DNA from: Bacteroides sp. CAG:545
Lineage (GTDB): Bacteria; Bacteroidota; Bacteroidia; Bacteroidales; UBA932
Assembly: GCA_000432515.1 (NCBI GenBank)
Contig: HF996028.1
Location: forward strand, 46,577 to 72,344
Length of the DNA stretch: 25,768 nucleotides
Direction of reading: 5' to 3'
Shown here piece after piece: positions 16,861 through 23,803 of the stretch; the first letter of the stretch is position 1, and each line of letters opens with the position of its first letter. Both the position numbers and the translations under genes were made by a program. The notes beneath the pieces were generated by a model. That model searched no databases, had not been told where the DNA came from, and saw nothing but the letters and a program-made list of their open reading frames with translations.

Positions 16861-17142
16861 TCAGCCCCTCTTGTCAGCTTTTTTCTCTGACGGATACAAG
16901 CCGCAGCCGATGCACGACTCGCTGTACGTACCGGAACATGTCGCTCCGTTCTTCTTTTCGCCTTCCGTTTTCGAAAAACGTTCGTCGTCTTCCTCGCGCA
17001 TACATCTGATGCCCATTTTCTTCATGTTTTCATTGGACCCGACATCGGTCTGCGGAAACGCCTTGTTGCGGAAGATGATGTTGAAACACATTCCGGCGAC
17101 TCCGATTCCGATAAGTATCAATGCAGCAAGAAAAACTTTCAT
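16861..17142 (-). CDS. Small membrane-anchored or secreted Cys-containing protein
   Basis: This 93-residue protein starts MKVFLAALILIGIGVAGMCF, a hydrophobic segment (about 3-24) that could be a signal anchor or an uncleaved signal, followed by basic residues (FRNK). The rest is charged and carries four further cysteines (47, 69, 77, 80), the last pair in ESCIGCGLYPS. It resembles a conserved Bacteroidota protein often labelled only as membrane or secreted protein; I know of no assigned function. The cysteines could bind a metal or form disulfides outside the membrane. It sits between prs and der on the same strand, and a hairpin separates it from prs. Low-complexity Lys/Glu runs make the C-terminal half look disordered. 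Confidence 0.75.
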   Translation of the reverse strand: MKVFLAALILIGIGVAGMCFNIIFRNKAFPQTDVGSNENMKKMGIRCMREEDDERFSKTEGEKKNGATCSGTYSESCIGCGLYPSEKKADKRG

Positions 17143-17154
17143 AATATAATGTTA

Positions 17155-17178
17155 CCCTCTCCTCCGCAAAGGAGAGGG
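17155..17178 (-). terminator. Hairpin between prs and the small Cys protein
   Basis: CCCTCTCCT and AGGAGAGGG form a perfect 9-bp stem with a 6-base loop, 13 bases after the prs stop. No T-run follows on the minus strand, so it may be an mRNA-processing or stability hairpin, or a weak attenuator. Its purine arm lies 12 bases before the ATG of the next gene and could hide a ribosome-binding sequence. Confidence 0.55.
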
Positions 17179-17191
17179 ATTTGTCAATGTC

Positions 17192-18169
17192 TTAAAAAAT
17201 AAACTCAGGGCTGATAGGCTCGTTGTCGCAGACCTTGCGGATAATTCTCGCAAATGTCTCGGTCATTGAAACCACCTTGATCTTGCTCTTGTCCACTGCA
17301 GGATCTGCCGTAAGAGGAATCGTGTCAGTCACATACACCTCAGAGAGCTTGGAAGCATTGATCCTGTCATAAGCCGGTCCTGAAAGGATGGCGTGGGTCG
17401 CGCAGGCTCTCACGCTCTTGGCACCTTTTTCAATGAGGATGTCAGCGGCTTTGGTCAATGTTCCAGCGGTATCGATCATGTCATCCACGATAACCACGTT
17501 CTTGCCCTCAACTTCTCCGATAGCGGTAATGGAAGCCACCACATTGGCCCTCTCTCTGGACTTGTGGCAGATGATCACCGGGCAGGCGAGATCCTTGGCA
17601 TAAGCGTTGGCTCTCTTGGCGCCGCCCATATCAGGGGCTGCAATGGCCATATTCTCGAGGTTGAGCGACTTGAGGTAAGGTATGAACACCTTGCTTGCAT
17701 AAATATGGTCCACAGGAATATCGAAGAAACCCTGGATCTGGTCAGCGTGAAGGTCGCAGGTCATTATCCTGTCCACCCCTGCTGCGCAAAGAAGGTTTGC
17801 CACGAGTTTGGCTCCGATAGACACTCTCGGCTTGTCTTTTCTGTCCTGGCGTGCCCAGCCGAAGTAAGGCATCACGGCAATCACTTTGTAAGCTGAAGCT
17901 CTCTTGGCTGCATCGATGGTGAGGAGCAGTTCCATCAGATTCTCTGCAGGCGGGAATGTGGACTGGAGCACAAATACGGTGGCTCCACGTACGCTTTCAG
18001 TAAATGAAGGCTGGAACTCTCCGTCACTGAAGACAGTGACTTCTGAATCTCCAAGATGAATTTCACCTTCTCCTTCCGGCTGAAGTTTGTTAAGTTCAGC
18101 AACGACTTTTGCGGCAAAGTCCTTTGAGGCCCTGCAGGCAAACAATTCCATTTTATGTTGGCAGTTCAT
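17192..18169 (-). CDS. prs: Ribose-phosphate pyrophosphokinase (PRPP synthetase)
   Basis: Prs makes 5-phosphoribosyl-1-pyrophosphate from ribose-5-phosphate and ATP, feeding purine, pyrimidine, histidine and NAD synthesis. Motifs seen are FSDGEFQPSFTESVRG, ATP-site YFGWARQDRKDKPRVSIGAK, TCDLHADQIQGFFD, PDMGGAKRANAYA and the PRPP loop VVIVDDMIDTAGT. The frame is open to 18205, but that start would overlap engB by 29 bases. ATG 18169 (MNCQHKMELFACRAS) begins 7 bases after the engB stop, and ATG 18151 (MELFACRAS) aligns equally well with the MKLFAG start of other Prs proteins; either is possible. The length, about 320-325, is typical. It is probably co-transcribed with engB. Confidence 0.95.
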   Translation of the reverse strand: MNCQHKMELFACRASKDFAAKVVAELNKLQPEGEGEIHLGDSEVTVFSDGEFQPSFTESVRGATVFVLQSTFPPAENLMELLLTIDAAKRASAYKVIAVMPYFGWARQDRKDKPRVSIGAKLVANLLCAAGVDRIMTCDLHADQIQGFFDIPVDHIYASKVFIPYLKSLNLENMAIAAPDMGGAKRANAYAKDLACPVIICHKSRERANVVASITAIGEVEGKNVVIVDDMIDTAGTLTKAADILIEKGAKSVRACATHAILSGPAYDRINASKLSEVYVTDTIPLTADPAVDKSKIKVVSMTETFARIIRKVCDNEPISPEFIF

Positions 18170-18176
18170 ATAAAAG

Positions 18177-18788
18177 TTATTGGTTTGTTTCTTTCTGTTC
18201 AGCAAGGACGGTTCCTATGTAATCGAGGATTTCATCCCGGCCAAGTCCGGTTTCTGACGAACTGACGAAGCTCAGAGGCAACTCCTCCCAAAACTCGGAC
18301 AGCTGTCTTTTGTCTTTTTCTATCTGTGTCGCTCTGGCCACCGGACCCATCTTGTCACCTTTCGTGAAGATGATCGCAAATGGTATGTCACTGTTTCCCA
18401 GCTCGTTGAGAAAGTCCATATCCACTTTGCCGATATCGTGCCTTACGTCTATCAGCACGAACAGCATGACCATTTCCTGAGAATGGTTCAGATAATCCCT
18501 TATGACATTCTTGAGTTTTTCGCGTTCAGAATCAGGAAGTTTTGCATAACCATATCCGGGCAGATCCACCAGGTACCAGCTGTCATTGATAAGAAAATGA
18601 TTCACCAGCTTGGTCTTGCCGGGAGTTCCGGAGGTCATCGCCAGTTTGCCGTTTCCGGTCAGCATGTTTATCAGTGAGGATTTTCCGACATTGGACCTTC
18701 CGATGAAGGCGAACTCGGGCAACTTGCGCGACGGTTTCTGTTCAACCTTCGTACTGCTGCCTGCAAATTTTGCACTTGTTATCTTCAT
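18177..18788 (-). CDS. engB: Ribosome biogenesis GTP-binding protein YihA/YsxC/EngB
   Basis: EngB is a small essential GTPase involved in late 50S assembly. Motifs are GRSNVGKSS (G1), TPGKT (G2), DLPGYGYAK (G3), TKGDK (G4) and SSSET (G5). I chose ATG 18788 (MKITSAKFAGSS) because B. subtilis YsxC, as I remember it, starts at the same distance from the G1 motif; an ATG four codons upstream at 18800 is the alternative. The product is 203 residues, normal for the family. It heads the minus-strand run engB-prs-small protein-der, three of which serve ribosome assembly or nucleotide supply. A TATCTTTG box at 18905-18912 would give it a leader of about 100 bases. Confidence 0.96.
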   Translation of the reverse strand: MKITSAKFAGSSTKVEQKPSRKLPEFAFIGRSNVGKSSLINMLTGNGKLAMTSGTPGKTKLVNHFLINDSWYLVDLPGYGYAKLPDSEREKLKNVIRDYLNHSQEMVMLFVLIDVRHDIGKVDMDFLNELGNSDIPFAIIFTKGDKMGPVARATQIEKDKRQLSEFWEELPLSFVSSSETGLGRDEILDYIGTVLAEQKETNQ

Positions 18789-18904
18789 ACCGGGTTTCAT
18801 TCTCGATTATTGTCAAGCACTTCCAAAGCCGTTTTCAGGGGGTTTCGAGTCATTTTCCGGAAATCTTGTACGTTTCCGCAGAAATCAGCCTCTGAAAAGC
18901 GGTG

Positions 18905-18938
18905 CAAAGATAGCAAAATTTTGCAGTTATCAGGCAAT
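18905..18938 (-). promoter_or_regulatory. Candidate promoter for the engB operon
   Basis: On the minus strand TATCTTTG (18912-18905) is an ideal match to the Bacteroidota -7 box. ATTG at 18938-18935 is a possible -33 element, although the 22-base spacing is longer than usual. The start would be near 18900, giving an unusually long leader of about 100 bases before engB. Confidence 0.55.
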
Positions 18939-18950
18939 TTTATAAATTTG
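18920..18950 (+). promoter_or_regulatory. Promoter for efp
   Basis: TTTG at 18920-18923 and TAAATTTG at 18943-18950, exactly 19 bases apart, match the Bacteroidota consensus TTTG-N19-TAnnTTTG. The predicted start near 18956 leaves a leader of about 35 bases before the efp ATG. It lies within the divergent engB promoter region. Confidence 0.7.
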
Positions 18951-18990
18951 CGGCGTAAAAATCTGACTGAAACAATTTTATACTAAGAAT

Positions 18991-19554
18991 ATGGCAACAA
19001 CAGCTGATTTCAAAAACGGAATGTACCTTAATTTCAACGGCAAACCTTGTATGCTGGTTTACTTCCAGCACGTGAAGCCGGGTAAAGGTCCAGCATTCGT
19101 AAAAACCAAACTCCGCAACCTCGAGAACGGACGTATCCTCGAAAACACTTTCACCGCAGGTGCAAAAGTAGAGACCATCAATGTGGAGAGACGTCCTTAC
19201 CAGTTCCTTTATGAAGATGAGGACGGATTCAACTTCATGCATGAAGAGACATACGAGCAGATTCACCTTCCTAAGGATGTCGTAGAGAACGCAGACCTCA
19301 TGAAAGAAGGACAGCACGTGGAGATGATGTTCGTAGTGGATGATGAGAGATGCCTCACCTGCGAGCTACCTACATACGTAACTCTCAAGGTTACTTATAC
19401 AGAGCCTGCCGTAAAGGGCAACACCGCTTCTACCAGCGCCCTCAAGGAATGCACACTCGAGACAGGCGCCAAGATCATGGTTCCGCTCTTCATCAACCAG
19501 GATGACGTCATCACCGTCAACACCACAGACCGTTCATACGGCCAGCGTGTATAA
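18991..19554 (+). CDS. efp: Translation elongation factor P
   Basis: EF-P enters the ribosomal E site and rescues ribosomes stalled on polyproline runs. The 187-residue protein shows the three-domain layout: KOW-like domain 1 (about 1-65), OB domain II (about 66-128) and OB domain III (about 129-187, with the end signature LETGAKIMVPLFINQDDVITVNT, here abbreviated by position 153-175). The tip of the domain-1 loop is KPGKGPAF, with Lys32 at the site that is modified in many bacteria; no modifying enzyme gene is visible in the window. It has its own promoter and terminator, so it is probably a single-gene transcript. Confidence 0.97.
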   Translation: MATTADFKNGMYLNFNGKPCMLVYFQHVKPGKGPAFVKTKLRNLENGRILENTFTAGAKVETINVERRPYQFLYEDEDGFNFMHEETYEQIHLPKDVVENADLMKEGQHVEMMFVVDDERCLTCELPTYVTLKVTYTEPAVKGNTASTSALKECTLETGAKIMVPLFINQDDVITVNTTDRSYGQRV

Positions 19555-19579
19555 GGTATTGGGACAAAACCAGATACAG

Positions 19580-19614
19580 GAGTGACTAAAACACTTTTAG
19601 TCACTCTTTTTTTT
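19580..19614 (+). terminator. Strong rho-independent terminator after efp
   Basis: GAGTGACTAAAA and TTTTAGTCACTC form a perfect 12-bp stem with a 3-base loop, followed by eight T residues (19607-19614). It begins 25 bases after the efp stop and ends 20 bases before the next start codon. Confidence 0.9.
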
Positions 19615-19634
19615 CACTTTTTCCAACAGAACAA

Positions 19635-20237
19635 ATGGAAAGCAACCGAAAATTCGGGACAATCTTCGAGATTGGCGATTGCCTTGTGTCAGAAGAAGTC
19701 ATCACGGAATACTTCGCCTGCGACTATGAAAAGTGCAAAGGCTGCTGCTGCATAATAGGTGACAGCGGCGCTCCGCTGAAAGAAGAGGAAATCGACAAGA
19801 TAGAAGAGTCGTACGGGAGTTTCTCCGACTTGATGCAGGAGTCCGGCAGACAAGTCATTGACAAAAAGGGATTCTTCGAAATAGATGTCGATGGGGATAT
19901 AGTGACTCCGCTCTGTCCGGGGACCGAGGAATGCGCATATACGCTCTTCGATGAGCATAAGAACTGCTTCTGCGCCATGGAACGCAGTTATTTCGCCGGT
20001 AAATGCAAATTCCGCAAACCGATATCCTGCTGGCTCTACCCTATCCGGGTGACCAGACTGTCCAATGGCAAGGACGCGCTGAACCTGCACAGATGGGAAA
20101 TCTGCAAGGATGCTTTCGAAAAAGGCCGGAGAGAGAATGTCCGCGTATATGAATTTTTACGCGAACCTCTCATAGCTGCTTACGGAGAAGAATTCTGGGA
20201 AGCATTGTCCTTCGCCGCAAAGAATTTCCTGGGATAG
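19635..20237 (+). CDS. DUF3109 Cys-rich protein
   Basis: This 200-residue protein matches the DUF3109 family of Bacteroidota, distantly like the YkgJ type of putative zinc/iron-chelating proteins; the biochemical role is not established. Thirteen cysteines are seen, at 16, 29, 34, 37, 38, 39, 94, 100, 111, 113, 124, 132 and 157, including the cluster CKGCCC. The pattern suggests a bound metal or Fe-S cluster in the cytoplasm. There is no signal peptide or membrane segment. Motifs include ISCWLYPIRV and LHRWEIC. It starts 20 bases after the efp terminator with no clear promoter, so its expression may depend on read-through. It ends 3 bases from the convergent DUF2007 gene. Confidence 0.82.
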   Translation: MESNRKFGTIFEIGDCLVSEEVITEYFACDYEKCKGCCCIIGDSGAPLKEEEIDKIEESYGSFSDLMQESGRQVIDKKGFFEIDVDGDIVTPLCPGTEECAYTLFDEHKNCFCAMERSYFAGKCKFRKPISCWLYPIRVTRLSNGKDALNLHRWEICKDAFEKGRRENVRVYEFLREPLIAAYGEEFWEALSFAAKNFLG

Positions 20238-20240
20238 AGG

Positions 20241-20462
20241 CTATTCCGCCTCACTCTTTGCCGCCAGAAGTTTGACGGCATCATCATAGTTGTCAGCATT
20301 GACCTTCACTTCAAGGCTGTCGATGGCAGCATTGATAGAAGGATAAGCAGAGGCCTGACCGAAAACTTCGGCCGGGATTCCGTTGGCATTGAGCAGTCCT
20401 GCCGCAAAGTCGGCGCTCATCTGGTCTGAATAGCGCGCGACGGTCTTAAGTTCCTGTGTCAT
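20241..20462 (-). CDS. DUF2007 small protein
   Basis: This 73-residue protein resembles DUF2007 (putative signal-transducing protein, GlnB-like small fold). It starts MTQELKTVARYSDQMSADFAAGLL, cut here to the recognisable first part, continues with NGIPAEVFGQ and ends with VKVNADNYDDAVKLLA. In this family the sequence reads as beta strand-helix-strand-strand-helix and senses nothing known. It starts 4 bases after the stop of the two-TM protein, so the two are probably one transcript. It ends 3 bases from the convergent DUF3109 gene, with no terminator between. Confidence 0.75.
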   Translation of the reverse strand: MTQELKTVARYSDQMSADFAAGLLNANGIPAEVFGQASAYPSINAAIDSLEVKVNADNYDDAVKLLAAKSEAE

Positions 20463-20466
20463 AATC

Positions 20467-20943
20467 TTATTCCGTTTTTCGCAGTGCGTTTTCGAGTCCG
20501 TAGATAATTCTTATGGTATCTTTCCTGAGGCCTTCCACCTCAAATCCGCCAAGTGTCCTGGTCAGGGTAATCCTGTCTTCCAACATTCTGGACAGGCGGT
20601 TCAGGAAAGAACGGTTACGGAAAGTCAGGTTCTCGCCTTCTTCCTTCTCCAGGCGGTATCCCTTGTCTTCCATATACTTCACGACGCCATCGCGCACCTC
20701 TGCATATTCGCCCGGTATCAATGCCTCCTTCTTCACGAATCCGAATATCGGATAAACTGAAGAAATCGCCGCGAACATCAATGCTATCTGCCACAATGAG
20801 TCGTATCCGTTTCTGAACATCGTGCTTATATTTCCGTCCAGCACATGGGCCAGGACGAGCACGGTCATGATGATTATCAACAATATGGTGAAATAGAAAA
20901 AGTATTTCACCGCTCTTACAATGTACTTCAATACTGATGACAT
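20467..20943 (-). CDS. Two-TM conserved hypothetical protein
   Basis: I do not recognise this 158-residue protein by name. It begins MSSVLKYIVRAVKYFFYF, with a hydrophobic segment at about 12-37 and a second at about 51-68. A soluble, charged C-terminal domain of about 90 residues follows (GEYAEVRDGVVKYMEDKGYRL, cut at 20, then an Arg-rich helix RNRSFLNRLSRML). The predicted layout is two membrane passes with the C-terminal domain in the cytoplasm. The frame continues upstream to 21051, but that part would cross the dnaX promoter and looks non-coding, so I use ATG 20943. It is paired with the DUF2007 gene. Confidence 0.65.
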   Translation of the reverse strand: MSSVLKYIVRAVKYFFYFTILLIIIMTVLVLAHVLDGNISTMFRNGYDSLWQIALMFAAISSVYPIFGFVKKEALIPGEYAEVRDGVVKYMEDKGYRLEKEEGENLTFRNRSFLNRLSRMLEDRITLTRTLGGFEVEGLRKDTIRIIYGLENALRKTE

Positions 20944-21045
20944 AATCAAGTGATCATTTTTAATCTTCTCCACGAATATAGTCATTTTTTTCAAAACAAC
21001 CTCTTTGTTTCTCCATCCGCGAGGGAGGAACCTCCATATCCGCAA

Positions 21046-21075
21046 TTGCATTTAAAATTACTTTATGTATCTTTG
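21046..21075 (+). promoter_or_regulatory. Promoter for dnaX-lptB-response regulator
   Basis: TTG at 21046-21048 (ATTG) and TATCTTTG at 21068-21075 are separated by 19 bases, a near-ideal Bacteroidota promoter. The start would be near 21082, giving a leader of about 12 bases before the dnaX ATG at 21094. Confidence 0.7.
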
Positions 21076-21093
21076 TGTGAAGTAGTTTAAAAA

Positions 21094-22983
21094 ATGTCAG
21101 AAAACACTCAATACATAGTTTCAGCGCGGAAATACCGCCCGACATCTTTCGAAGGACTTATCGGGCAGGACAACATTGCGCGCACCCTGAAGAACTCCAT
21201 TGTCAGAGGAAAACTTGCGCACGCATATCTTTTCTGCGGACCGAGAGGCGTGGGAAAGACCAGCGCTGCCAGAATCTTCGCCAAGACCATCAACTGCGAG
21301 CATCCGTCCGCGGACATGGAGCCTTGCGGCCAATGCGAATCATGCATTTCGTTCCAGGAAGGCAGGTCGTACTGCATCCACGAACTGGACGCCGCTTCCA
21401 ACAATGGTGTGGACGACATCAAGGCCCTGATGGACCAAGTGCAGATTCCTCCGCAGATCGGAAAATACAGCGTATATATCATCGACGAGGTGCACATGCT
21501 GTCCTCACAGGCGTTCAATGCGTTTTTGAAGACTCTTGAGGAACCGCCCGCACACGCGATTTTCATATTGGCGACGACGGAGAAACACAAGATCCTGCCG
21601 ACCATATTGTCACGATGCCAGACCTATGATTTCAACAGAATCAGCATCCCGGACATCGTCAGCAACCTCCGCAGCATCGCCGTCAAGGAAAACATCACCA
21701 TAGATGACGAGTCGCTGCATATCATAGCACGCAAAGCTGACGGAGCGATGCGTGACGCATTGACCATATTCGACCAGACTGTGGCGTTCTGCGGAACCGA
21801 CGTCAAGTATGAGGACGTGCTGCATAATCTGAACGTTCTGGACTTCGAACACGGCTTCAAGATAACGGAGCAGATGCTTGCAAATGATTATGCTTCAGCA
21901 CTTCTGGAGTTCGACAGCATCCTGTCCAAGGGATTCAACGCATTGTACTTCGTATCATCGCTGAGCGACCATTTCAGAAATCTGGTAGTGGCGAAGAACG
22001 CGGCACTGGACGCATTGCTGGAGCTGCCTGATTCATTGAAAAAGAAATATAAGGAGCAGGCGGACAAGTGCTCACTCCAGTTCCTGTACAACGCTCTCGC
22101 CATTACGGCCCAGTGCGAGGCAGGATACAAGGAGAGCATAAATCCGAGGCTGCACATCGAGTTTACCCTGATGAAACTCTGCTTCCTGTCAGGTGGCGAG
22201 GTGGCGCTTAACGCTGTCCAGTCAGTTCCGGCGGCACCACGTCAGGCGACACCGGCAAGACAGGCAGCACCGGTGGAGAAGGCAGTTGCCGCATCCGGTC
22301 CTGTCGCGGATACACCTGAAAGCAGGACGGTAAGCCAGGCCTCAGCCGAAACACCAGAACCTCAGAAGGAGACCACCACTCCAAGCCCAGCCGAAAGCCC
22401 CGTACAGACTGCAGCAGAGCCGACTCCTGTTCAGGTCAATGACGCAGGACAGATTGAGACTCAGGCCAATGCAGAGGAGCAGCCCGCCCCGGCACCTGCC
22501 GCAAGAAGACGCAAGGCAACCAAGACAGCGTCATCGCTTTCGCTTGATGCCATCAATGAAGAGGGCGAAAGGAAGGAAGTCAGCGCTTCGGGCATAACAT
22601 TGTCAGACAAGATGCCTGAGGACCTGGCGATTTACGAGAGCTGGAAGAAAATACCGGAGCAATATGTGAGCAGGCCGAGACTATACACTACATTGTCCTC
22701 GACCAAAACCACTGTCAAAAACAAGGAATCCTACAAACTTCTGGAATTTTATGTGCAGAACAGCTCGCAGAAGGCCTGGGTGGAACAGGAATTGCTCAGG
22801 GAACTCGAGTCCAAGATCCAGAAGGACCTCGGCTCGTCCAGAGTGCGTCTTGCCGTCGAGGTGATTCCTCAGGAAAAAGTGGAAAAGAGAATATACATGC
22901 CGGAGGACAAGGCCAAGGCCATGATTTCCGGCAATGAAGAGATCGGCAATCTGGTGAAGGATTTCGGTTTGGATGTAAAATAG
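21094..22983 (+). CDS. dnaX: DNA polymerase III subunit gamma/tau
   Basis: DnaX is the clamp-loader ATPase and, as tau, links the polymerases to the replication fork helicase. The 629-residue protein has AAA+ motifs GPRGVGKT (Walker A, 49-56) and DEVHMLS (from 131). Zinc cysteines are 68, 78, 81 and 84, and sensor 1 reads ATTEKHKILPTILSRCQTYDF, cut here. An Ala/Pro/Glu-rich linker spans about 372-490, and a C-terminal domain (about 505-629) presumably binds the polymerase. No convincing programmed frameshift signal was seen. It has a clear promoter and overlaps or abuts lptB, whose possible GTG start shares its last base. Confidence 0.96.
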   Translation: MSENTQYIVSARKYRPTSFEGLIGQDNIARTLKNSIVRGKLAHAYLFCGPRGVGKTSAARIFAKTINCEHPSADMEPCGQCESCISFQEGRSYCIHELDAASNNGVDDIKALMDQVQIPPQIGKYSVYIIDEVHMLSSQAFNAFLKTLEEPPAHAIFILATTEKHKILPTILSRCQTYDFNRISIPDIVSNLRSIAVKENITIDDESLHIIARKADGAMRDALTIFDQTVAFCGTDVKYEDVLHNLNVLDFEHGFKITEQMLANDYASALLEFDSILSKGFNALYFVSSLSDHFRNLVVAKNAALDALLELPDSLKKKYKEQADKCSLQFLYNALAITAQCEAGYKESINPRLHIEFTLMKLCFLSGGEVALNAVQSVPAAPRQATPARQAAPVEKAVAASGPVADTPESRTVSQASAETPEPQKETTTPSPAESPVQTAAEPTPVQVNDAGQIETQANAEEQPAPAPAARRRKATKTASSLSLDAINEEGERKEVSASGITLSDKMPEDLAIYESWKKIPEQYVSRPRLYTTLSSTKTTVKNKESYKLLEFYVQNSSQKAWVEQELLRELESKIQKDLGSSRVRLAVEVIPQEKVEKRIYMPEDKAKAMISGNEEIGNLVKDFGLDVK

Positions 22984-22991
22984 TGAATGAA

Positions 22992-23789
22992 ATGAAACTT
23001 CGTTGCGAAAATTTGGTAAAGAAATATGGGGTAAGGACTGTGGTGAAGGGCGTGTCCATGGAAGTGCAGCAGGGCGAAATCGTCGGCTTCCTCGGACCTA
23101 ACGGAGCGGGGAAGACCACAAGTTTCTATATGATTACAGGACAGATTGTTCCGAACGGGGGTCGCATATATCTGGACGATGAGGATATCACCGACCTGCC
23201 TATGTACAAAAGATCCCTCAAGGGTGTGGGCTACCTGCCTCAGGAGGCGTCCGTTTTCAGGAAGATGTCTGTGGAGGACAATATCATGTCCGTCATGGAG
23301 ATGTCCAATATGACCAAGGCGGAGCGTAACGAGAGACTTGAATCGCTGATAGACGAGTTCAATCTTTCCAAAGTCCGCAAGAGTCTCGGCATCCAGCTTT
23401 CCGGAGGCGAGCGCAGAAGATGCGAAATCGCAAGGGCATTGTCCATTGACCCGAAATTCATCCTGCTGGACGAACCTTTCGCGGGTGTGGACCCTGTGGC
23501 TGTGGAAGATATCCAGTACATCATCGCAAAGCTCAAATACAAGAATATCGGCGTGATCATCACGGACCACAATGTCCAGGAGACTATGGCCATCATTGAC
23601 AGGGCCTATCTTCTTTACGAGGGTACGATTCTCCAGTCCGGCACTCCTGAGAAGCTTGCCAATGACGAAGACGTGAGAACCAAGTACTTGAGTTCGGGAT
23701 TCGTCCTCAAACATTCTCCGTCAGTAGAAAGGGCCAAGGCAGAGCACGCAGCAGCATTGGCAGCAGCCGCTGCCAAGAATGCAGATTAG
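22992..23789 (+). CDS. lptB: LPS export ABC transporter ATP-binding protein LptB
   Basis: LptB powers extraction of lipopolysaccharide from the inner membrane with LptFG and feeds the Lpt bridge. From ATG 22992 it is 265 residues, with GPNGAGKT (35-42), Q-loop YLPQEASVF (from 81), LSGGE (136-140), FILLDEPFAGVDPVA (from 157) and the switch His193 in TDHNVQ. The wording LPQEASVFRKMSVEDNI is typical of LptB. A GTG at 22983 overlapping the dnaX stop is an alternative start; ATG 22992 fits the family better. The last 25 residues are an Ala-rich tail longer than in E. coli LptB (241). lptFG are not in the window. It is followed 14 bases later by the response regulator. Confidence 0.93.
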   Translation: MKLRCENLVKKYGVRTVVKGVSMEVQQGEIVGFLGPNGAGKTTSFYMITGQIVPNGGRIYLDDEDITDLPMYKRSLKGVGYLPQEASVFRKMSVEDNIMSVMEMSNMTKAERNERLESLIDEFNLSKVRKSLGIQLSGGERRRCEIARALSIDPKFILLDEPFAGVDPVAVEDIQYIIAKLKYKNIGVIITDHNVQETMAIIDRAYLLYEGTILQSGTPEKLANDEDVRTKYLSSGFVLKHSPSVERAKAEHAAALAAAAAKNAD

Positions 23790-23803
23790 CAAATCAGATT
23801 ATT

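Noticed and set aside
18170..18205. Longest prs start overlapping engB
   Set aside because: The extra residues are an out-of-frame reading of the engB 3' end and have no Prs character.
21023..21035. GGAGGAACCTCC inverted repeat before dnaX
   Set aside because: Five-base arms with a two-base loop cannot form a stable hairpin and it is not in a position to control dnaX translation.
20944..21051. Upstream extension of the two-TM protein frame
   Set aside because: It would run through the dnaX promoter region and has no membrane-protein character; ATG 20943 directly precedes the hydrophobic segment.
22036..22048. TTGAAAAAGAAA as a programmed frameshift site in dnaX
   Set aside because: It has only five A residues before G and no clear downstream stem; E. 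coli uses A AAA AAG. Its place inside domain III would also truncate too early to make a gamma protein.
22983..22991. GTG start for lptB overlapping the dnaX stop
   Set aside because: ATG 22992 gives the usual MKLRCENLVK start; the GTG would add three residues with no support, although coupling cannot be excluded.
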